This document shows, piece after piece, positions 17,986 to 26,577 of a DNA stretch of 64,000 bases. The DNA is from Anaerolineales bacterium HSG24. Its GTDB lineage: Bacteria; Chloroflexota; Anaerolineae; 4572-78; J111. The stretch covers positions 1 to 64,000 of the forward strand of contig JAUCGB010000003.1 in NCBI GenBank assembly GCA_030377895.1, written 5' to 3'. How positions within the stretch are numbered: the first letter of the stretch is position 1; each line of letters begins with the position of its first letter. Position numbers and translations under genes: made by a program. The notes beneath the pieces are model-generated. The model searched no databases, was not told the origin of the DNA, and was given only the letters and a program-made list of their open reading frames with translations.

Positions 17986-18855
17986 TTGCTAACAGCTATC
18001 TTCAAAAGTTTACGTCCCAAACAGTGGACAAAAAACGGGCTGATTTTTACCGCCCTTGTATTTGATCTAAAAATATTTCAACCCATACCGTTTATCAAAA
18101 TCTGTATCGGGTTCGTCCTGCTCTGCCTAATTTCAGGCACGGTGTATCTGATTAACGATATTGTGGATGTGGAGAAAGATCGCCAACATCCAACCAAGAA
18201 AAATCGGCCCATTGCCGCGGGGATGGTATCGGTAAAAGCGGCGATGATTGCTATGTTTGTGTTGGCTATCATCTCAATATCGGCCAGTCTTCTGCTGAAT
18301 ATCTACTTTGGTGTTATCGTGGTTGCCTACCTACTATTGCAGATTGCCTACTCGTTTAAGTTAAAAAACATTGTGATTATTGACGTGTTGACGATTGCGG
18401 CTGGTTTTGTTTTACGGGTTGCCGGAGGTGTAGTTTTGGTGGAGACGGCAAGATTTTCTCCTTGGCTATACGTCTTTACCGTTTTTGGTGCGCTGTTTTT
18501 AGGTTTAGGCAAACGTCGCCAAGAACTCGCCATGCTAAAAGGAAAAGCACCCAGCACCCGATCAATCCTCAATGAGTATAACCTGCCCCTACTCGACGAG
18601 ATGATGGCAATCGTGACCGCTGGAACGGTCATGACCTACGCCTTCTACACCTTTTCTGCGCCCAATCTGCCCGATAACCATGCCATGATGCTGACTATCC
18701 CCTTTGTGGTTTATGGCATATTTCGTTATCTATATGTGATTCATGTACAGGGTAATGGTGGTGCGCCGGATGAGGTTTTTTTAACCGACAGGCCCTTACA
18801 AACCAGTATTGTTTTGTTTGGCCTAGCTGTCGTGACGATTTTGTACAGTTTTTAG
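17986..18855 (+). CDS. UbiA-family prenyltransferase, decaprenyl-phosphate phosphoribosyltransferase-like
   Basis: 289 residues with about eight hydrophobic helices. The first Asp-rich motif, NDIVDVEKDRQHPTKKNRP (about 57-75), and the start LRPKQWTKN closely follow the Rv3806c (DPPR synthase) type, which moves phosphoribose onto a polyprenyl phosphate in the membrane. The start is a TTG with AGGAG 8 nt upstream; no ATG fits. A family B MITE ends 31 bp before the start codon, so the promoter may lie within it. The substrate is inferred from similarity only. Confidence 0.85.
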   Translation: MLTAIFKSLRPKQWTKNGLIFTALVFDLKIFQPIPFIKICIGFVLLCLISGTVYLINDIVDVEKDRQHPTKKNRPIAAGMVSVKAAMIAMFVLAIISISASLLLNIYFGVIVVAYLLLQIAYSFKLKNIVIIDVLTIAAGFVLRVAGGVVLVETARFSPWLYVFTVFGALFLGLGKRRQELAMLKGKAPSTRSILNEYNLPLLDEMMAIVTAGTVMTYAFYTFSAPNLPDNHAMMLTIPFVVYGIFRYLYVIHVQGNGGAPDEVFLTDRPLQTSIVLFGLAVVTILYSF

Positions 18856-18966
18856 CACAAAAGTTCAACCAGCTAATCGGTTCTTGGTAGCTTTATATTT
18901 TGCAATGGCTCTCTTTTTTGAGCAAATCTTGCTAATCATCATGACTATCCGCGATACCAAATTTTC

Positions 18967-19815
18967 ATGCGATACCTAACGACTCAGCTACTCATCTTAA
19001 TCAGCCTATTACTAATCTGCGATTTATTCGTGGTTACACCGTTACCACAACCAACTTTTTCCTCTCCAGAAACGGCTCTTTCCACCATGACCCCTGTCCC
19101 CTCGCCTACCACAGAACCGGACACGGGCTGGATATTGCTCCAGCCCGGCCTAGAGCAACGTCACCTCAATCTTGTTGACGAGGTAGGGCGAGGTTTAGAC
19201 GACCTCTATTTGATTCGCATCGATCCAAATCTGTATCGGTTTGATGTGGCCTACCACGCCACCGAGCCGTTGACACTCGAAGACTGGCTGACCAAAACCG
19301 GCGCGCTGTTGGCGGTCAATGGTGGCTATTTCAGCATTGACGCGGAGAAATATTACCCCACAGGTTTAACGGTGGTTGATGGGCAACCGATGGGGGTGAA
19401 CTACGGCGATTTTGCTGGCATGCTGGCTGTCACCCAATATGAAACAGAGTTGCGCTGGCTGGCCCAGCAACCTTATCAACATGATGAACTGCTTTTGGCT
19501 GGATTACAATCCTTTCCGTTGCTGGTCAAACCCGGTGGTGAGCTTGGTTTTCCAGCCGAGCATGAAGACAATAAACGAGCCAGACGCACTGTCATCGGGC
19601 AAGACAAACATGGCCGATTTATCTTGCTGGTTGCGGCTCGCAAATATTTTACGCTCCATCAACTCAGCTGTTTCCTAACCGACTCCGATTTGGAGTTGGA
19701 TATTGCCCTCAATTTGGATGGTGGGCAATCGAGTGGGTTGTTACTCGCTAACACCGCAGACGGTGTTTCGGCTCAATCAAAATTGCCAATTGTGATTGTG
19801 GTTTATCCTAAATAA
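18967..19815 (+). CDS. Secreted phosphodiester glycosidase-like protein (NAGPA family)
   Basis: 282 residues. A hydrophobic N-terminus (2-24) is a signal peptide or anchor, followed by a Pro/Thr-rich linker. The NAGPA/DUF2233 domain is marked by ALLAVNGGYF (about 116-125), FAGMLAV, RRTVIGQD and NLDGGQSSGLLL (about 249-260). Relatives act on sugar phosphodiesters or take part in exopolysaccharide metabolism. It follows the UbiA-like gene by 111 bp on the same strand, which could mean shared work on envelope glycans (inference). Confidence 0.85.
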   Translation: MRYLTTQLLILISLLLICDLFVVTPLPQPTFSSPETALSTMTPVPSPTTEPDTGWILLQPGLEQRHLNLVDEVGRGLDDLYLIRIDPNLYRFDVAYHATEPLTLEDWLTKTGALLAVNGGYFSIDAEKYYPTGLTVVDGQPMGVNYGDFAGMLAVTQYETELRWLAQQPYQHDELLLAGLQSFPLLVKPGGELGFPAEHEDNKRARRTVIGQDKHGRFILLVAARKYFTLHQLSCFLTDSDLELDIALNLDGGQSSGLLLANTADGVSAQSKLPIVIVVYPK

Positions 19816-19856
19816 TTCACTTTCCCAATTCGATGTACTGCCTGTCTTTATCGTCT

Positions 19857-21299
19857 TTATCCCTGCAACTGCTCTCGCAAGACTTGCTCGGCTAACTGTG
19901 GATTGGCTTTGCCTCGGGTGTGGCGCATGATTTGGCCGACCAAAAACTTGATAGTCGCCTGCTTACCGGCCTTAAACTGAGCCACAGGTTTGGGATTATC
20001 GGCAATCACTTGGCTGGCGATTCCGACGAGTGCGCTGGTATCGCTAATCTGCTGTAGACCCAACTCTTCGACAATATCTTTAGGAGCGCGGCCTGTTTCA
20101 AACATGACGGCGAAGGTCTGTTTGGCTCCTGGCTGGTTGATGGTTTTCCCGTTGACTAGGGCAATCAAGGCCACCAAATCAGCTGGTTTGATGGGCATCT
20201 CGCTGATGTCGTTGCCGCTCTCGCCTAACAGCCGGAACAGTTCGCCCGTCACCCAGTTGCTAATCTGCTTGGGAGTCACCCCATCGGTAGCGACCGCGAC
20301 TACCTCATCAAAATAGGTAGCTACGGCTTGATCCTCGACCAAAATATTGGCATCTTTGGTACTGAGCTTATACTCATCAAGATACCGAGCCAACTTGCTT
20401 TCCGGTAATTCGGGTAGATTACGTTGCAACTCCTCAATCCAAGCGGCCTCAAGATAAAGTGGCGGTAAATCCGGTTCAGGGAAATACCGATAGCCAGTGT
20501 CCCCCTCTTTGACCCTCTGTCTCAGGGTTATACCTCGACTCTCATCCCAGCCCATCGTCACCTGCTCAATTGAGCCACCCGATTCTAAGACCTCGGTTTG
20601 ACGCTCAATCTCATAGGCAATCGCATTTCGCACGGTACGGAAGGAGTTTAGGTTTTTGACCTCCACCTTCGTCCCCCATTCACCCGTTTCTGGATCGGTC
20701 AGCGACAGATTGACTTCACATCGCATAGCCCCTTTCTCCATGTCGCCGGTTCCAATACCTAAATAACGTACCAATTGCCGTAACTTGGTCACATACTGGT
20801 ATGCCTCATCCGCAGAGTTGATATCAGCTTCGGTGACAATCTCCATGAGCGGCACCCCGGCTCGATTCAAATCGACCAAACTGTTTTTACCCACATGGGT
20901 CAGTTTGCCTGTATCCTCCTCCAAATGGATTCGCTTGACCCGAATTCGCTTGGGTTCTGCTCCGGAGGGAGCAACATCGACATACCCATTCAAGCACAAC
21001 GGCAACTCATATTGAGAGATTTGATACCCTTTGGGCAGGTCAGGGTAGAAATAGTTTTTTCGAGCAAATACATTATGGGGCTGAATCTCGCAATTGATGG
21101 CATGGCCCAACATAATTGTATAGGCGATGGCCTGTTTATTCATGACCGGAAGCGCGCCGGGCAGGGCTAAACAAACGGGGCAGGTGTTGACATTCGGGTC
21201 AGCACCAAAAAACTCGGCGCTACAACCGCAAAACATTTTACTTTTGGTACTCAGTTCGACATGGACTTCCATGCCAATCACAGGTTGATATTTCATCAT
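19857..21299 (-). CDS. gatB: GatB, Asp-tRNA(Asn)/Glu-tRNA(Gln) amidotransferase subunit B
   Basis: 480 residues. With GatA and GatC it converts mischarged Glu-tRNA(Gln) and Asp-tRNA(Asn) to the correct amino acids. It shows [13 protein letters not shown] at the start, the zinc-site cysteines (MFCGC and NTCPVCL), HLEEDTGK, and the C-terminal YqeY-like domain. The ATG at 21299 was chosen because GAGG lies 6 nt before it; a TTG 12 nt further upstream overlaps that site. A family A MITE is inserted only 15 bp upstream of the start, with its target duplication overlapping the GAGG. gatA and gatC are not in the window. Confidence 0.97.
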   Translation of the reverse strand: MMKYQPVIGMEVHVELSTKSKMFCGCSAEFFGADPNVNTCPVCLALPGALPVMNKQAIAYTIMLGHAINCEIQPHNVFARKNYFYPDLPKGYQISQYELPLCLNGYVDVAPSGAEPKRIRVKRIHLEEDTGKLTHVGKNSLVDLNRAGVPLMEIVTEADINSADEAYQYVTKLRQLVRYLGIGTGDMEKGAMRCEVNLSLTDPETGEWGTKVEVKNLNSFRTVRNAIAYEIERQTEVLESGGSIEQVTMGWDESRGITLRQRVKEGDTGYRYFPEPDLPPLYLEAAWIEELQRNLPELPESKLARYLDEYKLSTKDANILVEDQAVATYFDEVVAVATDGVTPKQISNWVTGELFRLLGESGNDISEMPIKPADLVALIALVNGKTINQPGAKQTFAVMFETGRAPKDIVEELGLQQISDTSALVGIASQVIADNPKPVAQFKAGKQATIKFLVGQIMRHTRGKANPQLAEQVLREQLQG

Positions 21300-21314
21300 G
21301 GGTATCCTCAATTA

Positions 21315-21417
21315 GGCTATCAACGTAAGCCGAGACATGTAGCACATGCTTCAGCCTGTGCCGCACAGTCTAAAGACTGTGTTACGATATTATCTGTCGC
21401 ACGTTAAGTTGATAGCC
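21315..21417. repeat. MITE family A, copy 3, in the gatB leader
   Basis: 103 bp with GGCTATCAAC and GTTGATAGCC ends. The 8-bp target duplication CTCAATTA lies at 21307-21314 and 21418-21425. Confidence 0.9.
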
Positions 21418-21442
21418 CTCAATTATCAGGCTTAGATTTTCA

Positions 21443-21644
21443 GGTAGTCCTGCACAAGTAGTGGCTATCAACGTAAGCCGAGACATGTAGCACATGCTTC
21501 AGCCTGTGCGGCACAGTCTAAAGACTGTGCTACGATATTATCTGTCGCACGTTAAGTTGATAGCCCAAGTAGTGATGGGGTGTTCCGGAGTGCAAGGCTT
21601 GCCTTGCATGCAAAGCAAGCTTTGCACTCCGGAACACCACTATC
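21443..21644. repeat. Composite repeat: family C element (core B) with a nested family A MITE
   Basis: The outer family C element starts GGTAGTCCTGCA and ends CACTATC. Its 8-bp target duplication is GATTTTCA (21435-21442 and 21645-21652). Its core B is a long palindrome, GGAGTGCAAGG...CTTTGCACTCC (about 21588-21630). A family A MITE (next entry) is inserted into its left arm. Confidence 0.85.
21463..21565. repeat. MITE family A, copy 4, nested in a family C element
   Basis: 103 bp, almost identical to the copy 46 bp away at 21315-21417 and in the same orientation. The target duplication CAAGTAGT lies at 21455-21462 and 21566-21573. Confidence 0.92.
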
Positions 21645-21702
21645 GATTTTCATTCTCAATTGTAACGCGTGTCAGCATATCAGCAAATTGATATGCTATT
21701 CC

Positions 21703-21770
21703 TTAGTACCCGACAGAACATTTAGCCTGAACTAATTAACACAGACGCTACGCGCAGAGCAAGCTTTGGG
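21703..21770. repeat. Family B element, truncated
   Basis: One end (CTTAGTACCCGACAGAACATTTAG) and part of the interior are present; the other inverted end is missing. Confidence 0.6.
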
Positions 21771-21799
21771 TTAAAAATCCAAAAATCATCGTTTCACGA

Positions 21800-21827
21800 T
21801 TGCTTTCGGATAGGGAAATAGTATAAT
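21800..21827 (+). promoter_or_regulatory. Sigma-70-type promoter of the GT2 gene
   Basis: TTGCTT (21800-21805), 16-bp spacer, TATAAT (21822-21827). The next gene on this strand is the glycosyltransferase at 21940. Confidence 0.65.
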
Positions 21828-21858
21828 AAAGCCATGAAGTTACTCATTAACCAAGAAT

Positions 21859-21920
21859 GAAAAGGAGTGCAAAAACTTGCTTTGCCAAACATGCAAAGCA
21901 AGCTTTGCTCTCCTTTTTAC
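21859..21920 (+). promoter_or_regulatory. Long hairpin in the GT2 5' leader
   Basis: AAAAGGAG...CTTGCTTTGC and GCAAAGCAAG...CTCCTTTT pair around a short loop. The sequence matches the core B palindrome of repeat family C. It lies between the promoter and the start codon, so it could act as an attenuator or simply be an inserted repeat. Confidence 0.45.
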
Positions 21921-21939
21921 AGATTTACAGAGAAACACC

Positions 21940-22710
21940 ATGAAACTATCTATTATTATCCCATGCTATAACGAAATTGAGACGATTGATACCATCATTA
22001 AAGCAGTATTAGCGGCTGATATTCCGCTTGACCGAGAACTGGTTATTGTTGACGATTGCTCAACCGATGGCACGCGCGACTATCTTAATCAGGTAACTCA
22101 GGACAACATCAAGGTAATTTTCCAAGATGTTAATAAGGGAAAAGGCGCGGCCTTACATACCGGTTTTGCCAACGCCACCGGCGACATAATTATTATTCAA
22201 GATGCCGATTTAGAGTATGATCCGAATGAATACGGTCTGTTGCTCAAACCGATTCTTGATAATAAAGCAGATATTGTCTACGGCTCTCGTTTTATTGGGG
22301 GTGGCTCTCATCGAGTGCTGTATTTTTGGCATTCCGTTGGCAACCGTTTCTTGACCTTGCTCTCCAACATGTTTACCAATCTGAACTTGACCGACATGGA
22401 GGTCTGTTATAAGGTGTTCCGGCGTAAAATTCTGGACGAAATCGAACTGACCGAAGAACGTTTTGGTTTTGAGCCAGAGTTTACGGCCAAAGTAGCTCGG
22501 CTCGGATATCCGATTTACGAGACTGGCATCTCTTACTACGGTCGAACCTACGACGAGGGCAAGAAAATAAATTGGAAAGATGGGGTGCGAGCCATCTATG
22601 TTATCCTCAAATATGGTCACCATGACCCGCCCATAGCTACCAAAGGACTGTTCATCGGACTGGGGATTCTTCTCCTGTTACTGCCACGTATTTTGTTCAG
22701 ACGGCGGTAG
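21940..22710 (+). CDS. Family 2 glycosyltransferase (DPM1-like)
   Basis: 256 residues from the chosen ATG; a longer frame starting at 21877 would begin inside the upstream palindrome and was rejected. The GT-A core is complete: SIIIPCYNE, VIVDDCSTDGT (about 36-46), the metal-binding DAD at 88-90, and YGSRF. One transmembrane helix (about 230-248) and an RRR end anchor it to the membrane. Relatives transfer a sugar from a nucleotide sugar to a polyprenyl phosphate. A terminator follows the stop. Confidence 0.9.
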   Translation: MKLSIIIPCYNEIETIDTIIKAVLAADIPLDRELVIVDDCSTDGTRDYLNQVTQDNIKVIFQDVNKGKGAALHTGFANATGDIIIIQDADLEYDPNEYGLLLKPILDNKADIVYGSRFIGGGSHRVLYFWHSVGNRFLTLLSNMFTNLNLTDMEVCYKVFRRKILDEIELTEERFGFEPEFTAKVARLGYPIYETGISYYGRTYDEGKKINWKDGVRAIYVILKYGHHDPPIATKGLFIGLGILLLLLPRILFRRR

Positions 22711-22723
22711 CGTTCTCCCCTAG

Positions 22724-22754
22724 AATGGTTCAATAATTAGGATTGAACCATTTT
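22724..22754 (+). terminator. Terminator after the GT2 gene
   Basis: AATGGTTCAAT and ATTGAACCATT form an 11-bp stem followed by TTTT. Confidence 0.75.
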
Positions 22755-22777
22755 AATTCTCCATGACAAACAACAAT

Positions 22778-22961
22778 CTTGCTACCCGACAAAGTAGTTT
22801 AGGAAAGACTAAAACAGGAACACAGAGTTTCACAGAGAAGCACAGAGTGACACAGAGTAATACAAAAGAAAAGTAAATCGTTTTTTCTCTGTGAATCTCT
22901 GTGAATCTCTGTGAAACTCTGTGTTAATTAGTTCAGATTAAATTTTCTGTCGGGTACTAAG
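22778..22961. repeat. MITE family B, full-length copy 2 (184 bp), inserted in a terminator-like hairpin
   Basis: Ends CTTGCTACCCGAC and GTCGGGTACTAAG. The target duplication ACAACAAT lies at 22770-22777 and 22962-22969. Its right copy forms the left arm of the hairpin at 22962-23004. Confidence 0.9.
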
Positions 22962-23004
22962 ACAACAATCCCCGATTCTATACAAGATCAGGGATTGTTG
23001 TTTT
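22962..23004 (+). terminator. Terminator-like hairpin
   Basis: ACAACAATCCC and GGGATTGTTGTT pair around about 18 bases, followed by TTG-rich sequence. The family B insertion lies directly at its left arm. Confidence 0.5.
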
Positions 23005-23144
23005 GTTGTTATCACCATGCCTTTGCAAGAACTACCACTTGCCATTATCATCCTGATATGTCACAATAGTCGCTCAGTTTGGTACGCTTTCTTTGTCATG
23101 TTTTTTTGTGTAAACCTCGCTAAAGAAGGGAGAATTGCTCCGCT

Positions 23145-23564
23145 ATGTTTAACCCTAGTATTACTCTTGACCAACTTAACGCCATGTCGAAAAACACCCT
23201 CGTCGAGCATGTGGGCATCAGATTTATTGAAAAGGGAACTGAATTTCTCAAAGCCAGCATGCCCGTTGATGCTCGCACCAATCAGCCCTACGGTTTACTG
23301 CATGGCGGGGCATCGGTGGTGTTGGCCGAAACATTAGGCAGTATCGCCTCCTATTGTACAGTTGACTCGGCGCAACAATATGTCTTTGGTCTGGAAATTA
23401 ACGCCAACCATGTCCGTCCGGTGCGGGACGGACATGTCTATGGCACTGTAACGCCGCTCCATGTGGGGCGACAAACTCATATATGGCATATTATTATCGT
23501 CAACGAAGAAGATAAATTGGTTTGTGTTAGTCGGCTGACGGTGATTATCAAAGATAAGGAATAA
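23145..23564 (+). CDS. Hotdog-fold thioesterase (YdiI/MenI/EntH-like)
   Basis: 139 residues. The catalytic segment [17 protein letters not shown] (about 46-62) carries the Gly-rich helix and catalytic Glu of the E. coli YdiI/EntH group, which hydrolyses aromatic acyl-CoA thioesters such as 1,4-dihydroxy-2-naphthoyl-CoA. It lies 2 nt before avtA and is surely co-transcribed with it. No menaquinone gene is nearby, so the substrate remains open. An internal ATG at 23184 is an unlikely alternative start. Confidence 0.88.
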   Translation: MFNPSITLDQLNAMSKNTLVEHVGIRFIEKGTEFLKASMPVDARTNQPYGLLHGGASVVLAETLGSIASYCTVDSAQQYVFGLEINANHVRPVRDGHVYGTVTPLHVGRQTHIWHIIIVNEEDKLVCVSRLTVIIKDKE

Positions 23565-23566
23565 CG

Positions 23567-24820
23567 ATGCAACTATCAAAATTTGGTGAAAAATTCACTG
23601 CAAATACCGGTATTTTACAATTGATGGATGATTTGGGGAGCGCGCTCAGTAGTGGTGAAGATGTGTTGATGTTGGGTGGCGGCAATCCAAGCTACATCCC
23701 TAAAGTGCAGGCTTGTTTTCGAGAGAAGATGACCCAACTGCTCGACGACGGAAATCGCTTTGAGCAGATGATTGGTGACTATGCCTCGCCTGCGGGAAAT
23801 CGCTCCTTTGCTGAGGCGATTGCAAAATTACTCCAACAAAAATTGGGCTGGAATATCACGGCTGACAATATCGCCCTGACCAATGGCAGTCAAACCGCGT
23901 TTTTCTGTCTGCTCAACATGTTCGCGGGAAAGTTTGCTAATAGTCAAGACAAAAAGATACTATTGCCTCTAGCTCCTGAATATATTGGCTATGCCGATGT
24001 GGGCGTGGACGGTGACCTGTTTGTGAGCTATAAACCAGAGTTTGAGTATATTGATGAGCATACCTTCAAATATCATGTTAATTTTGATGATTTGACCGTA
24101 ACAGACGAGATTGGGGCAATTTGTGTCTCCCGTCCGACCAACCCAACAGGTAATGTCCTGACCGATGAGGAGATTCAGAAACTGTCTGATTTGGCCCTAA
24201 AACATGACATTCCCTTCATTATAGATAACGCCTACGGTACACCGTTTCCTAACATTATCTTTACTGAAGCCACTCCCGTTTGGAACGACCATATCATCTT
24301 ATGCATGAGCCTCTCGAAGCTAGGCTTACCCGGTACTCGAACTGGCATCATCATTGCTGACGAGGCGATCATCCAAGCGATTAGCGCACTCAACGCCATT
24401 ATGAGTTTGGCTCCAACCAATGTTGGCGCGGCCCTCGCCTTCGATTTGGTGCGGAGTGGCGAAATCATCAACCTGAGCGAGAATATCATTCAGCCCTACT
24501 ATCAGCAAAAGGCTGACCAAGCGGTCATTTGGCTGAATGAGGCTCTAGCAGGTACACCGTTTTACATCCATAAACCCGAAGGAGCGTTTTTCCTGTGGCT
24601 GTGGTTTAAGGATATTCCGATTAATAGTCAAGAACTGTATGAACGACTCAAACAACGAAACGTGGTGATTGTGCCGGGGCATTATTTCTTCCCCGGTTTG
24701 GATAATGAAGCATGGCCTCACAAACAAGAATGTCTACGCATGAGCTACGCCCAAGACACAGTCACAGTTGAGGCCGGAATCCGAATTATCGGTGAAGAGG
24801 TGAAACGGGCTTATGGGTGA
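23567..24820 (+). CDS. avtA: AvtA, valine--pyruvate aminotransferase
   Basis: 417 residues, end to end like the enterobacterial enzyme. It swaps amino groups between valine and pyruvate using PLP. Strongly conserved blocks are [45 protein letters not shown], and the PLP lysine Lys251 in [10 protein letters not shown]. Later come [15 protein letters not shown] and [11 protein letters not shown]. Such close likeness to a gammaproteobacterial protein in this genome may reflect horizontal transfer. A terminator follows within 10 bp. Confidence 0.95.
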   Translation: MQLSKFGEKFTANTGILQLMDDLGSALSSGEDVLMLGGGNPSYIPKVQACFREKMTQLLDDGNRFEQMIGDYASPAGNRSFAEAIAKLLQQKLGWNITADNIALTNGSQTAFFCLLNMFAGKFANSQDKKILLPLAPEYIGYADVGVDGDLFVSYKPEFEYIDEHTFKYHVNFDDLTVTDEIGAICVSRPTNPTGNVLTDEEIQKLSDLALKHDIPFIIDNAYGTPFPNIIFTEATPVWNDHIILCMSLSKLGLPGTRTGIIIADEAIIQAISALNAIMSLAPTNVGAALAFDLVRSGEIINLSENIIQPYYQQKADQAVIWLNEALAGTPFYIHKPEGAFFLWLWFKDIPINSQELYERLKQRNVVIVPGHYFFPGLDNEAWPHKQECLRMSYAQDTVTVEAGIRIIGEEVKRAYG

Positions 24821-24828
24821 TGGTAAAC

Positions 24829-24865
24829 AAAAAGCCCACTACCATTTTAGTAGCGGGCTTTTTTG
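24829..24865 (+). terminator. Strong terminator after avtA
   Basis: AAAAAGCCCACTAC and GTAGCGGGCTTTTTT form a near-perfect stem with an uninterrupted T-run. Confidence 0.88.
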
Positions 24866-24931
24866 ATCTAGCTGTCCAACTTTCCTCGAAGTTCAAAACT
24901 TCAAGGAAGGGCATGATTTGTCTCATTTTAT

Positions 24932-25134
24932 CTTAGTACCCGACAGAAATTTATTCTGAACTAATTAACACAGAGTTTCACAGAGGAACACGGAGATTCA
25001 CAGAGAAAAAACGATTTATTTTTCTTTTGTATTACTCTGTGTCACTCTGTGAATCTCTGTGAAACTCTGTGAAACTCTGTGAAACTCTGTGAAACTGTTT
25101 TAGCTTTCCCTAAACTACTTTGTCGGGTAGCAAG
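24932..25134. repeat. MITE family B, full-length copy 3 (203 bp)
   Basis: Ends CTTAGTACCCGAC and GTCGGGTAGCAAG. The 9-bp target duplication TCATTTTAT lies at 24923-24931 and 25135-25143. It is longer than other copies because of extra GTGAAACTCT units in the right half. Confidence 0.9.
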
Positions 25135-25154
25135 TCATTTTATATGCCTATCGC

Positions 25155-25373
25155 TCAGTCTACATCAAAAACAAGCTCGATTTTCGCGGCTTTAAAGTTA
25201 ATACCTTTGTGCCCTCCATCGCAGAAGGGCATGTTTGCGGAAGCACCGCAACGGCAAATAGCAACCATTTTGCCTTGTGTTTCCTGCTCATTACCATCTG
25301 CATCAGTATATTTTGCGATACCGGGTACTAAGTAAGGCCCATTTTCATTTGCAGTGATTGTAACTTTAGCCAT
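25155..25373 (-). CDS. CDGSH iron-sulfur domain protein
   Basis: 72 residues. The motif CRCGASANMPFCDGGH (about 42-57) provides the three-Cys, one-His ligands of a [2Fe-2S] cluster, as in mitoNEET-type proteins. No transmembrane segment is present, so it is cytosolic. GGAG precedes the ATG by 5 nt. Roles in redox or Fe-S transfer are known for the family; here nothing more can be said. Confidence 0.93.
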   Translation of the reverse strand: MAKVTITANENGPYLVPGIAKYTDADGNEQETQGKMVAICRCGASANMPFCDGGHKGINFKAAKIELVFDVD

Positions 25374-25390
25374 GTTATCTCCGTATGTAA

Positions 25391-25541
25391 TTAATGGTCA
25401 AAATTTTGGCCTTCGTTTGAGCCATGTCGCTCTGAATGTAATGAAGTGAAGTGAAGTGAAAAGTCCTCCATGATGTAGGTTCGGAGGGATTCTTCGCAAA
25501 TTACGCTCAGAATGATATAGTGAATGGTCAAAACCATAGCC
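25391..25541. repeat. Repeat region with direct ends and a GAAGT microsatellite
   Basis: TAATGGTCAAAATTTTGGCC (25391) and GAATGGTCAAAACCATAGCC (25522) are direct repeats. They enclose GAAGT units (25443-25459) and a sequence related to the centre of the 89-196 element (25463-25521, inverted). Confidence 0.45.
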
Positions 25542-25624
25542 AACAAATCGACAAACTTCTGAATGTTAGCTGATTTTAACTCAACATGTTGGCTACGTCA
25601 AATTTTAGATAACGAGAAGCTTGT

Positions 25625-25653
25625 TTGCCTTATCAACAAATCTATACTATAAT
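25625..25653 (+). promoter_or_regulatory. Promoter of the cmr operon
   Basis: TTGCCT (25625-25630), a 17-bp spacer and a perfect TATAAT (25648-25653), 49 bp before the cmr1 ATG. It is the best consensus promoter I found in the window. Confidence 0.75.
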
Positions 25654-25701
25654 GCGTGCCTTCTGTCCTACCTATCTTTTCTCTTGAGGTGACAAGTAAC
25701 T

Positions 25702-26577
25702 ATGGATGAACATATTGTAACGCTTCGGTCAATCACGCCAGTTTGGACGGCAGGGCTTGACCGAGACGGTGATGTACCCCGCGAGGTCGGCCTAATGGGG
25801 TCGATACGCTGGTGGTATGAAGTTTTAGTACGAGGACTGGGTGGTTTCGCCTGTGACCCGACAGATAACGATCGGTGTGCGTTTGATGATGCTGGGTATA
25901 AAGTTAGTGGTGTAGACGACGGGTTACGTACCGTTTGCCCCACTTGTCGGCTATTTGGTTGTGGAGGATGGGCCAGTAAAGTTCGTCTGTTAGCAACCGA
26001 TGCCAAAGGCAATTCCACTTTCTCGCTAGAGAAAGCCGGAACCGAATTTCAGCTCCATTTTTGGATCAACAAGCCGTTACTAGTTGTGGAAACATGGCTT
26101 CTTCATCAGACCTTCCATCTTATTGACCAATACGGCGCACTGGGTGGACGTACAACCCTCAAACCACCTAAACAACCTGACTATGGACAAGTTCGCGTCC
26201 TCAAAAACATCCCTTTATCTAAAAAAATTGAACGAAGTGATGTTACAGCGTGGCTGGTTAAAATGACTCAAAACTCATCGAGTATGCAGTCACGACAGGC
26301 CCATCAATCATCAGAGATTCCCCAGCTTGGCCTATTCTTTTTCAAGAATAACCAATGGCTTGACCGGCGACAGATGAACGATATTGTTAAGACTGACCGG
26401 AGCGGATTTATGGCCGGTAAACGAGGCATTAGCAAAAAGATTTTCTCATCAAACGGTGGTAATCGATTTTGGGGATATGCCAAAGATCAACGTATGTTAG
26501 ATAGCATGTTAAGAACGCTAGATGGTTTACGAATCAGCGGGGTAAAAACCGGACAGGAGGTTCTTCATGGCCTATAA
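25702..26577 (+). CDS. cmr1: Cmr1-like type III-B CRISPR RAMP protein
   Basis: 291 residues. Cmr1 caps the target-distal end of the Cmr effector and binds RNA. The RAMP signature is REVGLMGSIRWWYEVLVRGL (about 27-46), with the Trp-Trp and VRG features of Cmr1. A cysteine cluster, CPTCRLFGCGGW (about 81-92), resembles the zinc-binding loop of Cas7-type RAMPs. GAGGTGA lies upstream of the ATG. It is first of four tightly packed genes; the next overlaps it by 11 nt. No Cas10/Cmr2 gene follows, as would be usual. Confidence 0.82.
   Translation: MDEHIVTLRSITPVWTAGLDRDGDVPREVGLMGSIRWWYEVLVRGLGGFACDPTDNDRCAFDDAGYKVSGVDDGLRTVCPTCRLFGCGGWASKVRLLATDAKGNSTFSLEKAGTEFQLHFWINKPLLVVETWLLHQTFHLIDQYGALGGRTTLKPPKQPDYGQVRVLKNIPLSKKIERSDVTAWLVKMTQNSSSMQSRQAHQSSEIPQLGLFFFKNNQWLDRRQMNDIVKTDRSGFMAGKRGISKKIFSSNGGNRFWGYAKDQRMLDSMLRTLDGLRISGVKTGQEVLHGL

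Noticed and set aside
21315-21565. Two identical 103-bp repeats 45 bp apart as the start of an array
   Set aside because: Each has its own different target duplication, so they are independent insertions.
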